A stretch of DNA of 64,000 nucleotides, taken from the NCBI GenBank assembly GCA_965220535.1, contig OZ244833.1, positions 2,418,001-2,482,000 on the forward strand, read 5' to 3'. The notes below the pieces were generated by a model that saw nothing but the letters and a program-made list of their open reading frames with translations, ran no database searches and was not told the DNA's origin. This DNA is from HK1 sp965220535 (lineage in GTDB: Bacteria > Pseudomonadota > Gammaproteobacteria > HK1). Position 1 is the first letter of the stretch; every line of letters starts with the position of its first letter. This document shows, in pieces, positions 44,745 to 54,156 of this stretch. The position numbers were made by a program, and so were the translations under genes.

Positions 44745-46049
44745 ATGGAACTGACAGAGACCGTCATTCGTTTGATGACTCGCCTTGCTATCGAGTACAA
44801 AGCCGTCAATCTTTCGCAAGGATTCACCGACGAAGCCCCCGACGATGCGATGACTTGGGGGGCGATCGCCGCCCTGCTCGGGGGAACGCCCGAAGGGGTG
44901 GAGCGTTTGGAGTCGATGAGCTTGGGCGATCTGATCGAACTGTCGGCGAAGCCCGGCGACAACGCCCTGGCCATACCCATCAAGGATCTGCTGTTGAAGG
45001 TGCGCAATCCTCGCGATCAATTCAGCCAATATTCCTTTCCCTTCGGCATTCAAGAGCTGCGCTTGGCCATCGCCGATTACACCGCCGCCTTTTACGGCTA
45101 TCGCCCCGATCCCGAGAACCAAATCACGGTGGTTCTCGGGGCGAGCGAGGGGATGGCGGTGAGCTATCGAGCGCTTTTCTCGCCGGGGGATGCCGTGGTG
45201 GTGATGCAGCCCTTTCACGAGATCTACCCCTCGCAAGCGGCGATTTTCGGCCTCGTCCCGAAATTCGTCACCCTGCGCGAGGATCGAGACCGCGGGAGTT
45301 GGAATCTGGATCGGGAGGAGCTGCGCCGCGCGATGAGCGATCCGGCGGTGCGGGCGATCATCGTCAATACCCCGCATAACCCGACCGGAAAGGTGCTCAG
45401 CGAAGACGAACTCGCCTTCATCGCCGGGCTATGCAATGAATACGATCGCTTTGCGATTACCGACGAAATCTACGAGCATATCGTCTTCGACGGTCATCGC
45501 CATCGCTGCCTTTCCACCTTCGAGGGGATGGCGAATCGCACCGTCACGATCAATTCGATCTCGAAAACTGGCAAGTCCACGGGGTGGCGGATCGGTTGGG
45601 TGATCACGCCACCCGAACATACTCGGGCGCTGCGGGCGGTGCACGACAACTTGGTGGTGCAAGCCCCGACCCCCTTGCAAAAAGGAGCGGTCGGTCTGCT
45701 GCGCCGAGATACGGATTTCTTTGCCCGGATCGCCGGTGAATATCGTATCAAGCGGGATCGCTTGGTGGCCGGATTGCGGTCGGTCGGTTTCGCGCTCACC
45801 CCGCCCGAGGGCGCCTATTATCTCTTTGCCGATTATCGGCAAGTGCCGGCTCTGGCCGCGCTTTCCACCCTCGATGCCGCGATGCACCTGATCAAAGAGG
45901 TCGGGGTGGCGGCGGTGCCGGGGGATAATTTCTACTCATCCGATAGCCCCGAAGCCAAAAGCGAGGGCGGGCGATATCTTCGCTTCGCCTTTTGTCGCTC
46001 TTTGGAGACATTGGATGCGGCGATCGAAAGGCTGCATCGGGGGCTTTGA
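44745..46049 (+). CDS. PLP-dependent class I/II aminotransferase
   Basis: A 434-residue fold-type I aminotransferase with AVNLSQGFTDEAPD near the N terminus, GASEGMAVSYRALFSPGD, the NTPHNPTGKV motif, ITDEIYEHIVFDG and the PLP lysine in SISKTGKSTGWRIG. It resembles kynurenine/methionine/aspartate aminotransferases of subgroup I. It has an insertion of about 45 residues after the N-terminal motif (LGGTPEGVERLESMSLGDLI), longer than usual. Substrate unknown. Shine-Dalgarno GAGGA precedes the ATG. Confidence 0.87.
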   Translation: MELTETVIRLMTRLAIEYKAVNLSQGFTDEAPDDAMTWGAIAALLGGTPEGVERLESMSLGDLIELSAKPGDNALAIPIKDLLLKVRNPRDQFSQYSFPFGIQELRLAIADYTAAFYGYRPDPENQITVVLGASEGMAVSYRALFSPGDAVVVMQPFHEIYPSQAAIFGLVPKFVTLREDRDRGSWNLDREELRRAMSDPAVRAIIVNTPHNPTGKVLSEDELAFIAGLCNEYDRFAITDEIYEHIVFDGHRHRCLSTFEGMANRTVTINSISKTGKSTGWRIGWVITPPEHTRALRAVHDNLVVQAPTPLQKGAVGLLRRDTDFFARIAGEYRIKRDRLVAGLRSVGFALTPPEGAYYLFADYRQVPALAALSTLDAAMHLIKEVGVAAVPGDNFYSSDSPEAKSEGGRYLRFAFCRSLETLDAAIERLHRGL

Positions 46050-46115
46050 CGGCTTTCCTTCGCGCAGCATCGATATCATTTCCCTATCAAATATTTGTTT
46101 TTTATCGGAGTTTTC

Positions 46116-46149
46116 CCTCGGTCGGTCGGCGATGGCCGACCGACCGAGG
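46116..46149. other. 15-bp perfect inverted repeat (GGTCGGTCGG type)
   Basis: The arms 46116-46130 and 46135-46149 are perfectly complementary with a four-base loop, 70 bases past the aminotransferase stop. There is no T-run, so a stabilising stem or non-canonical terminator is possible. The rest of 46050-46472 holds no recognised gene. Confidence 0.65.
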
Positions 46150-46472
46150 CGAGCGCTGTTTTGTCCAAGCATCGAGGGCGGATCGGGTTTTCGGACCGGT
46201 CGCTCGCGGGGCATCGCTCCGATCGAGCGCATATCGAGCGCATCGAGGACAGGATCGTCCAACCGCCGCCGGCGATGCTCCGCTCGCTCCTCGGATCGAT
46301 TTTGTCCGGTTTTTTTGCCGATCGCGCGATGCGGACGAACTTAAATGCGTTTACGAAGTCAAAGAAGATAACGCCGACCTGCCGGTGGACGGGATTTCGA
46401 GGATACCGGCGTCAAAACGGAGGGCGATGATGAAAGCCCGATCGATCGACCGACAAGACAGGAGAGACTAAA

Positions 46473-47009
46473 ATGGATGCGGTTTCAACGATAATCGCTA
46501 TAGGCCTCGGTTTTGTGGCCATTGTGGGCGCGGGGGCAGGAGTGACCGGGTGGACAATCAAACGCATCGAAGGGCACATCGAAAAGGAGGTGGCTCGTAT
46601 GGACAGATTGCAGGTGATCGAGAGGAATGTGAACAGCCTCGATATCAGGGTATCGAAAATCGAGCTCAATCTTACCAACCTCGATGAGAGGGTATCCAAG
46701 ATCGAGCTCAATCTTAGCAACCTCGATGAGAGGGTATCCAAGATCGAGCTCAATCTTAGCAACCTCGATGAGAGGGTATCCAAGATCGAGCTCAATCTTA
46801 CCAACCTCGATGAGAGGGTATCCAAGATCGAGCTCAATCTTACCAACCTCGATGAGAGGGTATCCAAGATCGAGAGCAATCTTTCGAACCTCGCTGAGAG
46901 GGTATCCAAGATCGAGAGCAACATGGTCACAAAGAGCGAGATGGCCGACATGAAGAACGAGTTGCTCGATGCCATCAACAAGTTGAACGGGAAGGGCGGG
47001 CAAGGGTAA
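46473..47009 (+). CDS. Membrane-anchored protein with seven 14-residue coiled-coil repeats
   Basis: A 178-residue protein. An N-terminal hydrophobic segment (IGLGFVAIVGAGAGVTGW) is followed by a long helix containing seven tandem repeats of the form LDERVSKIELNLTN (about residues 55-152), each exactly two heptads with L, V, I, L at the a/d positions. The repeats are nearly identical in DNA (42-bp unit), indicating recent expansion. A short charged C terminus follows (KSEMADMKNELLDAI). Shine-Dalgarno AGGAGAG. The architecture predicts a rod-like oligomer anchored in the membrane. Function unknown. Confidence 0.82.
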   Translation: MDAVSTIIAIGLGFVAIVGAGAGVTGWTIKRIEGHIEKEVARMDRLQVIERNVNSLDIRVSKIELNLTNLDERVSKIELNLSNLDERVSKIELNLSNLDERVSKIELNLTNLDERVSKIELNLTNLDERVSKIESNLSNLAERVSKIESNMVTKSEMADMKNELLDAINKLNGKGGQG

Positions 47010-47369
47010 GGGACTGAAAAGACTCTTGCGCATCAAGGTCCGGGAATTCGTCGAAGGGACAAAACGATCGATTGCCTCTTCGACGTTTTTTCTCGTAGCG
47101 GCGGCGCGTCTACGAAGATCGAGCCGGTCGTCATGCGCCGTCGCCAAGATTCCCTTCAGGGATATCGAAACCCTCGTTGCGGCCAAGACGACCGGCCAAC
47201 GAGCATCCGCTCGAAGCGTTTGTACCCCCGCCCCGCGTCCGTTTTAGCGGCTAGACGGGCTTTATGAAGCAGCCATCGGGATATCCTCCGAACGAGGGTC
47301 GCTCTGACCTTTTCCCTTGGCCGCTGCGAGAAGCGCCTCGAGTCCTTAAAAATTCGAGGATAAAAGGAC

Positions 47370-47867
47370 TCAAATCCGTCGAGAGTCGTAGGCCCAATGC
47401 AGCAAGGCTTGGCGTTGTCGCGGACGACAGGAAAGATCACCCTTCATACAGTGATTCTCGATCTGCGAGACATGCCGACGAATGGCCCGCCAGCGCCGGA
47501 TCTGACGGGCATCGTCCAAGGAGCGCCGGCCTCGGTAATAGCGGCAGTACCATTGGAACCACCCTCGGGGATCGTCGGAGTGGATCCATCCCTTGCGCCG
47601 CCAGATCGATAGCGGTTGCGAGGCTTTCACGCGGAAAAAATTGAGCGAAGGATCGGGCTGTCCGGGCGAGAGCTTCGCCCCTTCGAACCACGATGCCGGG
47701 AATTCATCCCGACAATCGCAAAGATAACAGCCGCCGAAGACGCCCAAGCGCAGCATCTGCTTCGGGCTCAACCCCGGGGTGAAATCGGGATCGAAATCAC
47801 GCCCCGGAGCTGCGCTCGTAAAGTAGACGTAGCCCTGTTGCATTTTGTCGTTGACCACGATTCGCAT
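47370..47867 (-). CDS. Conserved hypothetical protein (165 aa)
   Basis: It belongs to a widespread but uncharacterised family as far as I recognise its pattern: MRIVVNDKMQQGYVY, FTPGLSPKQMLRLGVFGGCY, DCRDEFPASWF, ASQPLSIWRRKGWI, DDPRGWFQWYCRYYRGRR and RQRQALLHWAYDSRRI. It is rich in tryptophan, tyrosine and arginine, suggesting a nucleic-acid or ligand-binding fold, but no function is known to me. Length looks complete. It stands alone between the coiled-coil gene and the peptidase gene. Confidence 0.83.
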   Translation of the reverse strand: MRIVVNDKMQQGYVYFTSAAPGRDFDPDFTPGLSPKQMLRLGVFGGCYLCDCRDEFPASWFEGAKLSPGQPDPSLNFFRVKASQPLSIWRRKGWIHSDDPRGWFQWYCRYYRGRRSLDDARQIRRWRAIRRHVSQIENHCMKGDLSCRPRQRQALLHWAYDSRRI

Positions 47868-48055
47868 GTCGTTTTCCCGATAGTCGGCTGTCGGTTTTTT
47901 CGCCGGCGTAAAACCCGAGGATTTTTACTCATCGTATCAAAGGCGCTGCGCTCGACTCCGGGGTATCGTAAATTCCCGCCCCTTGGCGCTGCCCTTGTCA
48001 GTGATGCCTTTCCACGAGATCCCCCGTCGACCTTTTTTCTCAGAGACATTTACGG

Positions 48056-50029
48056 ATGAAGACCTGTCCTTTCGGAGCTTGGCCCTCCCCGATCACCGCC
48101 GAGGCGATTTCCGCCGGCAGCCTCAGGCTATCTTCCCCGGCCATCGAGGGCGGGCGGATCGTTTGGCTCGAAATCCGTCCGGAAGAGGGCGGGCGCAGCG
48201 TTTTCATGCGTTGCGACGAAGACGGCGGGGTCGAGGAGATGACCCCGGCCCCTTTCAGCGTACGCTCTCGGGTGCACGAGTACGGCGGCGGAGCCTATGC
48301 CTTTCGCGGCGATCGCCTGTGGTTTTCGAACGAAGCCGACGGCCGCATCATGGTGCGAGAGAAACCCTCGCTCGCGCCCCGGCCCTTGACCGCCGCTCCC
48401 GACGCCTCCACGCCTTGCGAGCATCGCTTCGGGGATTTGACCCTGGACCGGGCCAACGCCCGCTTGCTTGCGGTGCGGGAGCGCCATTCGGGACCGAACG
48501 CTCAGCCGATCAACGATCTGGTGGCGATATCGCTCGAAAGCGGCGCGGTGCGAAGCATCGCCTCGGGGCACGATTTTTATGCCTCCCCCGCTCCCTCGCC
48601 CGACGGCCGTCGTCTGGCATGGCTGGCATGGGACCAGCCGGATATGCCTTGGGATGCAGCGATCCTTTATCTGGCGGATATCGACGACCAGGGTCTGCCG
48701 ACGCATACCCCGCGCCGGCTGATGGGCGGTCCGATGGACGATACGCCGGGCACGGGAGTCGCGGCTTTCCAGCCTGCGTGGGCGGCCGACGGATCCTTGT
48801 GGTTCGTCGCCGATCCCGATGGCTGGTGGAATCTCTTTCGCTGGCGAGACGGCGATATCCGTTGCATGCATCGCGCCGAACACGAGTTCGGCAAGCCCTT
48901 GTGGCAGCTGGGAACGACCACCTTCGGCTTCGACGGTCATGGCGATGTGATCTGCAGTCGGCGCGATCCCGCCGGATGGCGACTCGGCCGTCTTCGGGAG
49001 TCGGGGATCGAGACCTTCGACCTGCCATGGACGAATATCGACGGCCTTCGGGTCGAAGGCGACACCGCGGTATTCATCGGCGGCGCTCCGGATCGGTGCA
49101 CGGCGGTGGTCAGCGTCGATCTCGCCACCGGCCGCAGTCGTATCGTTCGCGAGTCGAGCCCTTCGGATATCGACGAAGGCTACCTTTCGCGCCCCGTCGC
49201 TGTTTCCTTTCCCACCCTCGGGGAAGACGAGCACGCCCACGCTTTTGCCTACGCCCCGCATAACACCGGCTATCGCGCCCCCGAGGGGGAACGTCCGCCG
49301 CTGCTGGTGATCCTCCACGGCGGTCCCACCAGCGCCAGTTCCGATGCTTTCAATCCCATGATCCAGTTTTGGACCAGCCGCGGCTTTGCCGTCTTGGACG
49401 TCGATTATCGCGGCAGCACCGGATATGGAAGAGCCTACCGCGAACGCCTCTACGGGCAGTGGGGCGTGGCCGATGTCGAGGATTGCGTCGCCGGCGCGAT
49501 GCACTTGGTGGCCCGAGGCCAAGCGGATCGCCGCGCTCTTGCCATCCGCGGCGGCAGCGCCGGCGGCTACACGGCCTTGGCCGCCCTCGCCTTTCACGAT
49601 GTCTTCCGCGCGGGAGCGAGCTATTACGGAATCTGCGATCTGGAGGTGTTGGCGCAAGACACCCACAAATTCGAAGCCCGCTACTTGGATCGTTTGATCG
49701 GCGATTGGCCCGCCGCCCGCGATCTCTACCGCGCCCGCTCGCCTTTGCATCATGTCTCGCAGGTCGATTGCCCGACCATTTTCTTCCAAGGCCTCGATGA
49801 TCGAGTCGTACCCCCCAACCAAAGCGAGTTGATGGTCAAGGCTCTCGATCGGCAGGGCTTGCCGGTGGCGGCATTGACCTTCGAGGGCGAGGGGCACGGC
49901 TTTCGCCAAGCCCCGACGCTGCGCCGCTGTCTCGAGGCGGAGCTGCTCTTTTACGGCCGGGTATTCGGATTCGAACCAGCCGACCCTATCGAGCCGCTCG
50001 AGATTCGAAACCTGCCGACGAATCCTTGA
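48056..50029 (+). CDS. S9 family peptidase (prolyl oligopeptidase/acylaminoacyl-peptidase type)
   Basis: A 657-residue serine peptidase. The N-terminal two-thirds is a beta-propeller with WD/TolB-like blades (FYASPAPSPDGRRLAWLAWD, AFQPAWAADGSLWFVAD). The C-terminal alpha/beta hydrolase has LHGGPTSASS, YRGSTGYGRAYRERLYGQWG, the nucleophile in IRGGSAGGYT (near residue 501), the acid in QGLDDRVVPP (near 580) and the histidine in GEGHGF (near 614). No signal peptide, so cytoplasmic. It cleaves short or N-modified peptides. The next gene, rpe, starts 90 bases downstream after a short repeat. Confidence 0.93.
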   Translation: MKTCPFGAWPSPITAEAISAGSLRLSSPAIEGGRIVWLEIRPEEGGRSVFMRCDEDGGVEEMTPAPFSVRSRVHEYGGGAYAFRGDRLWFSNEADGRIMVREKPSLAPRPLTAAPDASTPCEHRFGDLTLDRANARLLAVRERHSGPNAQPINDLVAISLESGAVRSIASGHDFYASPAPSPDGRRLAWLAWDQPDMPWDAAILYLADIDDQGLPTHTPRRLMGGPMDDTPGTGVAAFQPAWAADGSLWFVADPDGWWNLFRWRDGDIRCMHRAEHEFGKPLWQLGTTTFGFDGHGDVICSRRDPAGWRLGRLRESGIETFDLPWTNIDGLRVEGDTAVFIGGAPDRCTAVVSVDLATGRSRIVRESSPSDIDEGYLSRPVAVSFPTLGEDEHAHAFAYAPHNTGYRAPEGERPPLLVILHGGPTSASSDAFNPMIQFWTSRGFAVLDVDYRGSTGYGRAYRERLYGQWGVADVEDCVAGAMHLVARGQADRRALAIRGGSAGGYTALAALAFHDVFRAGASYYGICDLEVLAQDTHKFEARYLDRLIGDWPAARDLYRARSPLHHVSQVDCPTIFFQGLDDRVVPPNQSELMVKALDRQGLPVAALTFEGEGHGFRQAPTLRRCLEAELLFYGRVFGFEPADPIEPLEIRNLPTNP

Positions 50030-50122
50030 CCCTCCCCCGACCGAGAACTCGGCATTCGTTGCTCTAGCCTTGCAAGAGCAGCCCTGTAAAAGCAGCCCCG
50101 CAAAAGCGCGACTCACCGGAGC

Positions 50123-50818
50123 ATGGCCAACGTGAAGAAATACCTGATCGCCCCTTCGATCCTATCGGCGGATTTCGCCCGCTTGGGGGCCGAGGTGGAC
50201 GCGGTCCTCGCCGCCGGGGCCGACATGATCCACTTCGATGTGATGGACAACCACTATGTCCCGAACCTCAGCTTCGGACCCCCGGTATGCGCCGCGATTC
50301 ACCGCTACGGCATCGAGGCCGATATCGACGTGCATCTGATGGCGAGCCCCGTGGATCGCTTGATTCCGGAATTCGCCGCCGCCGGGGCGCGTTGGATTTC
50401 TTTTCACCCCGAAGCCACCGAGCACGTAGATCGCACATTGCAGCTGGTGCGCGACCAAGGCTGCAAATGCGCCTTGGCTTTCAACCCCGCCACTCCCTTG
50501 ACGGTGCTCGACCATGTTCTCGACCGACTCGATATGGTGCTGTTGATGTCGGTCAATCCCGGTTTCGGCGGGCAGTCTTTCATTCCTTATGTCATGGACA
50601 AGATCCGCGCGGTGCGGGCGCGTATCGATGCTTCGGGCAAGCCGATTCGCCTGCAGGTGGACGGCGGGGTGCACGCCGGCAACGTGGCGGCGATCGCCGC
50701 CGCCGGGGCGGATACCTTCGTTGCCGGTTCGGCGATATTCGCAAGCGACGATTACGCGAAAGCCATCTTCGAGATGCGCGAAAGCCTCGCCGCCGTCGAC
50801 GAAACCTCGTCGCAATAG
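50123..50818 (+). CDS. rpe: Ribulose-phosphate 3-epimerase
   Basis: A 231-residue TIM-barrel enzyme of the pentose phosphate pathway, interconverting ribulose 5-phosphate and xylulose 5-phosphate. Signatures: IAPSILSADFARLG, MIHFDVMDNHYVPNLSFGP, DVHLMASPVDRLI, SVNPGFGGQSFIP, LQVDGGVHAGNV and the phosphate loop GADTFVAGSAIF. Short direct repeats (AAAGCAGCCCCGC-like) lie just upstream. The last codons (from 50788) are duplicated in tandem downstream. Confidence 0.95.
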   Translation: MANVKKYLIAPSILSADFARLGAEVDAVLAAGADMIHFDVMDNHYVPNLSFGPPVCAAIHRYGIEADIDVHLMASPVDRLIPEFAAAGARWISFHPEATEHVDRTLQLVRDQGCKCALAFNPATPLTVLDHVLDRLDMVLLMSVNPGFGGQSFIPYVMDKIRAVRARIDASGKPIRLQVDGGVHAGNVAAIAAAGADTFVAGSAIFASDDYAKAIFEMRESLAAVDETSSQ

Positions 50819-51093
50819 AACTCGACGGATATTCCGCTCCGATACCCAAGCGCAGCGCTTCGATCCTCGAAGCCTCGCTTTCCTTAGCCGCTCGGTGGGG
50901 CGATGCCCGCTTGCGATGTCGATATCGAGATCGAGGTCGAGATCGCCGCCGTCGACGAAACACCGTCGCAATAGAACTCGACGGATCTTCCGCTCCGATA
51001 CCCAAGCGCAGCGCTTCGATCCTCGAAGCCCCGCTTTCCTTAGCCGCTCGGTGGGGCGGCGCCCGCTTGCGATGTCGATATCGAGATCGAGAT
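50788..51093. repeat. Tandem duplication of the rpe 3' end (about 156 bp unit)
   Basis: Copy one (50788-50943) contains the last ten codons and stop of rpe plus flank; copy two (50944-51093) repeats it with few changes, and a third begins at 51094. The six-base length difference comes from a GAGATC/GAGGTC microrepeat at the junction. The remainder of 51094-51357 holds no gene but must contain the sugar-transporter promoter. Confidence 0.95.
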
Positions 51094-51357
51094 CGCCGCC
51101 GTTCGCCCCCCTTCGTTGATAGGTCAATAATTTGACAAGGGGCGGTGCTTTTTGAACAATCCCCGCTAGGGAGAGAGCGGATCTTTCGATCCTTCCATAT
51201 CCGATCTCCCGAATCTTCGATTTCCCGCTCGCCTTGGCCATCCCCGCGGCAAAGCCACCGGGTGTATTCGCAAAGCGTTTTTGCTTCGGTGCATTTCCGC
51301 CTCGAGTGCCGGCGAGTTACGTGATCGCCTAAATCCTTAGCGAAGAGGACCGGATCA

Positions 51358-52389
51358 ATGTCTTCTATCAAAGCCTCCCTCAGGGCCCTTTTTCTCGCCG
51401 CGGCCGCGACGACCGTCGCCCTTCCCGCCGCCGCTCAACCCGAGCATATTGTCGGCTTGATCACCAAGACCGATACCAATCCCTTTTTCGTCAAGATGCG
51501 CGAGGGTGCCAAGGCGCGCGCCGCCGAGCTGGGCATCGAGCTGCGTACCTTCGCCGGCAAATACGACGGTGATAACGAAGCGCAGGTTTCGGCGATCGAA
51601 AGCCTGGTCGCCGCCGGAGCCATCGGCATCTTGATTACGCCTTCGGATCCGGCCGCTTTGGCCGATACCGTGCGCCGCGCCCGCGAGGCCGGGCTGGTGG
51701 TGATCGCGCTCGATACGCCTTTCGATCCCATCGATGCCGCCGATGCGACCTTCGCCACCGATAACTTCCGCGCCGGGCTTTTGATCGGCCAATGGGCGAA
51801 GGCCAAGATGGGCGCCGCTGCCGCCCGCGCCAAGATCGCGACCCTCGATCTATCCGAAGCCCAGATCACGGTCGATGTGCTCCGCAACCAGGGCTTTTTG
51901 CAGGGCTTCGGCGTCGATGTGAAGGACGTCAAGATGATGTACGACGAGAAAGATTCGCGCATCGTCGGCAGCGGGATGACCCAGGGTTCGGAAGAGGGTG
52001 GCCGCACCGCGATGGAGAGCCTGCTGCAAAGGGACCCCGACATCAACCTCGTCTACACCATCAACGAGCCGGCGGCGGCCGGGGCCTACGAGGCCCTCAA
52101 AGCGGCGGGCAAGGAAAAGGACGTGCTCGTGGTTTCGGTGGACGGGGGTTGCCCCGGGGTGCGCAATATCGCCGACGGCGTGATCGGTGCGACCTCGATG
52201 CAGTTCCCGCTGTTGATGGCCTCTTTGGGAGTCGAGGCGATCTTGAAAGCCGAGGAAACCGGTGTGCAGCCTGCCATGACCGAGGGCTTGGACTTTTTCG
52301 ATACCGGGGTCACATTGATTACCGACGAGCCCGTCGACGGCGTTCCTTCGATCACCTCGAAAGAGGGTCTCGCCAAGTGTTGGGGCTAA
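51358..52389 (+). CDS. Sugar ABC transporter substrate-binding protein (fructose-type, FrcB-like)
   Basis: A 343-residue periplasmic protein of the ribose/fructose-binding family. A signal peptide (ALFLAAAATTVALPAAAQ) is followed by the strand HIVGLITKTDTNPFFVKMREGA; further family marks are VIALDTPFDP, ATDNFRAGLLIGQWAKA and the C-terminal GATSMQFPLLMASLGVEAI. The order of genes that follow (permease, ATPase, PfkB-type kinase) is that of rhizobial frcBCAK, which imports fructose, mannose or ribose. The Shine-Dalgarno GAGGA precedes the ATG. Substrate assignment rests on synteny. Confidence 0.88.
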   Translation: MSSIKASLRALFLAAAATTVALPAAAQPEHIVGLITKTDTNPFFVKMREGAKARAAELGIELRTFAGKYDGDNEAQVSAIESLVAAGAIGILITPSDPAALADTVRRAREAGLVVIALDTPFDPIDAADATFATDNFRAGLLIGQWAKAKMGAAAARAKIATLDLSEAQITVDVLRNQGFLQGFGVDVKDVKMMYDEKDSRIVGSGMTQGSEEGGRTAMESLLQRDPDINLVYTINEPAAAGAYEALKAAGKEKDVLVVSVDGGCPGVRNIADGVIGATSMQFPLLMASLGVEAILKAEETGVQPAMTEGLDFFDTGVTLITDEPVDGVPSITSKEGLAKCWG

Positions 52390-52467
52390 AGCCCGACCCG
52401 AGCGAAAGCCCTCGTCGGTGATTGCGTCCGTGACTGCGCCCGTGATTGCAGTGCCTTGCGAAAAACC

Positions 52468-52502
52468 GGGATCGCGGGAGAGACGCTCTTTCCCGCGATC
52501 CC
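52468..52502 (+). terminator. Hairpin after the substrate-binding protein gene
   Basis: A 12-bp perfect stem (52468-52479 with 52491-52502) lies 80 bases past the stop, with no T-run. It probably stabilises the binding-protein mRNA 3' end or attenuates read-through into the permease. Confidence 0.6.
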
Positions 52503-53124
52503 TTCGTGTCGTTCGGTCGTGTCGTTTCGGATCGCGAAGCGCACCACGGCGGGTGGTTCTCGATAACCCTTTTAGGTGGCTCCCCTTCGGAAGCGGCGGG
52601 ACTTGCCGGCATCGGCATCTCGTTTTCGGCGCTCGGTTAGGGGGCACTCGCTAAGGGTAAGAGTGCGCCATGGTGCACTGTGGCAATTGCAGCGTTGCAG
52701 CGAGGCGCTCTAAATCGAAGCGATCATCGCCGAGGACGATCAGCCTTGGAACGAGTGGCCGCGCTCGGCATGCTGTCCTTCGTGCGGCGCGACGATCGAG
52801 GAGCGATTCCTTTACTCAATCGCTTGAAGATCGCATCCCGCCCACCCTTCGGGCGATGAACCGCTTTTTCCCTGTCCCGCCGAGTGTCCCGCCGAGGGTG
52901 CGGCCATGATGCAATATCGACAATCCATCGGAGCATCGATGCCGCCCGTCATCGATCGAAGCCGCGGAAGACCCCGCCTATCGAGGGCTCGCCCCGACGA
53001 GAGCGCATCAAGCTTCGTCGTGAGCCAAGCGCCGCATCGGCAAGGCTAAGAGGCTGTTCGCAAAGACTCGTCGCCTTTCGATACCGGCCCCCCGACCCCC
53101 CGACCCCCTTGCGTCATCCGCGAC
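52503..53124. other. Gap inside the sugar transporter operon, no gene recognised
   Basis: About 620 bases between the hairpin and the permease gene. This is unusually long for genes that are normally adjacent in this operon. Open frames are not protein-like. It may be a decayed insert or may hold a separate promoter. Confidence 0.5.
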
Positions 53125-54156
53125 ATGTCGAATCCTCCCGTGCAACCCGTGCGTTTCGAACATCACCCGGTCGGGGGCATCGCCCGTTTCCAACGCTTCT
53201 TGCATTCCAAGCCGACCGCCGCGCCCCTGATGGTGCTCTTGGCGAGCCTGATCGCCTTCGCTTTCATCGCCGGCGAGCGTTTTTTCACCCCCTTCAACAT
53301 CTCGCTGATCATCCAGCAAGTGACGGTCATCGGGATCCTCGGTGCGGCCCAAACCCTGATCATCCTTTCCGCGGGCATCGATCTCTCGGTGGCCGCGATC
53401 ATGGTTTTATGCTCGGTGGTGATGGGTCGGATCGGCGTGGTTCACGGGCTGCCCATCGAAATCGCCTTGCTCGCGGGATTCGCCGCCGGTGCCGCCTGCG
53501 GCCTGTTGAACGGTCTGTTGGTCACGCGCCTTCGCTTGCCCCCCTTCATCGCCACCTTGGGTACATGGTCGGTTTTTTTCGCGCTCAATCTTTGGTTCTC
53601 CGAAGCGCAAACGGTGCGCTCCGCCGATATCGATCGCATCGCTCCGGTGCTCAAGTTTTTCGGCGAGCGGGTCGGGATTTTCGGCGCCCAACTCACCTAC
53701 GGCTCTTTCTTGATGCTCGGGCTCTTCGCCTTGTTGTGGTATGTCCTCAATTGGACGGCGTGGGGGCGACGGGTCTACGCCGTCGGCGACGACAAGGAGG
53801 CCGCGGATCTCGCCGGCATTCGATCCGACAGAATGCTGCTCTCGATCTACACGGTGGCGGGAGTGATCTGCGCCATCGGCGGCTGGGTGGCCATCGGACG
53901 CTTGGGTTCGGTCAGCCCGCAGAGTTTCTACGAGGGGAATCTCGATGCCATCACCGCGGTGGTCATCGGGGGTTGTTCGCTCTTCGGCGGTCGCGGCTCG
54001 ATTTTGGGCACCCTCATCGGAGCGCTGATCGTCGGCGTATTTCGCTCCGGACTCAAAATCGCGGGGGTCGACGTGCTCTGGCAGGAGTTCACGGTCGGGG
54101 CGTTGATCATCGCCGCGGTGGCGATGGATCAGTGGATTCGCAAGGTATCGGCGTGA
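53125..54156 (+). CDS. Sugar ABC transporter permease (FrcC-like)
   Basis: A 343-residue inner-membrane permease of the BPD_transp_2 (ribose/xylose/fructose) family with about ten hydrophobic segments. Characteristic: ILSAGIDLSVAAIMVLCSVV in the conserved loop region, GLLNGLLVTRLRLPPFIATLGT, the EAA-like loop RRVYAVGDDKEAADLAGI and GGCSLFGGRGSILGTLIGALI. It overlaps the ATPase gene by four bases (GTGA), so the two are translationally coupled. Confidence 0.92.
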   Translation: MSNPPVQPVRFEHHPVGGIARFQRFLHSKPTAAPLMVLLASLIAFAFIAGERFFTPFNISLIIQQVTVIGILGAAQTLIILSAGIDLSVAAIMVLCSVVMGRIGVVHGLPIEIALLAGFAAGAACGLLNGLLVTRLRLPPFIATLGTWSVFFALNLWFSEAQTVRSADIDRIAPVLKFFGERVGIFGAQLTYGSFLMLGLFALLWYVLNWTAWGRRVYAVGDDKEAADLAGIRSDRMLLSIYTVAGVICAIGGWVAIGRLGSVSPQSFYEGNLDAITAVVIGGCSLFGGRGSILGTLIGALIVGVFRSGLKIAGVDVLWQEFTVGALIIAAVAMDQWIRKVSA

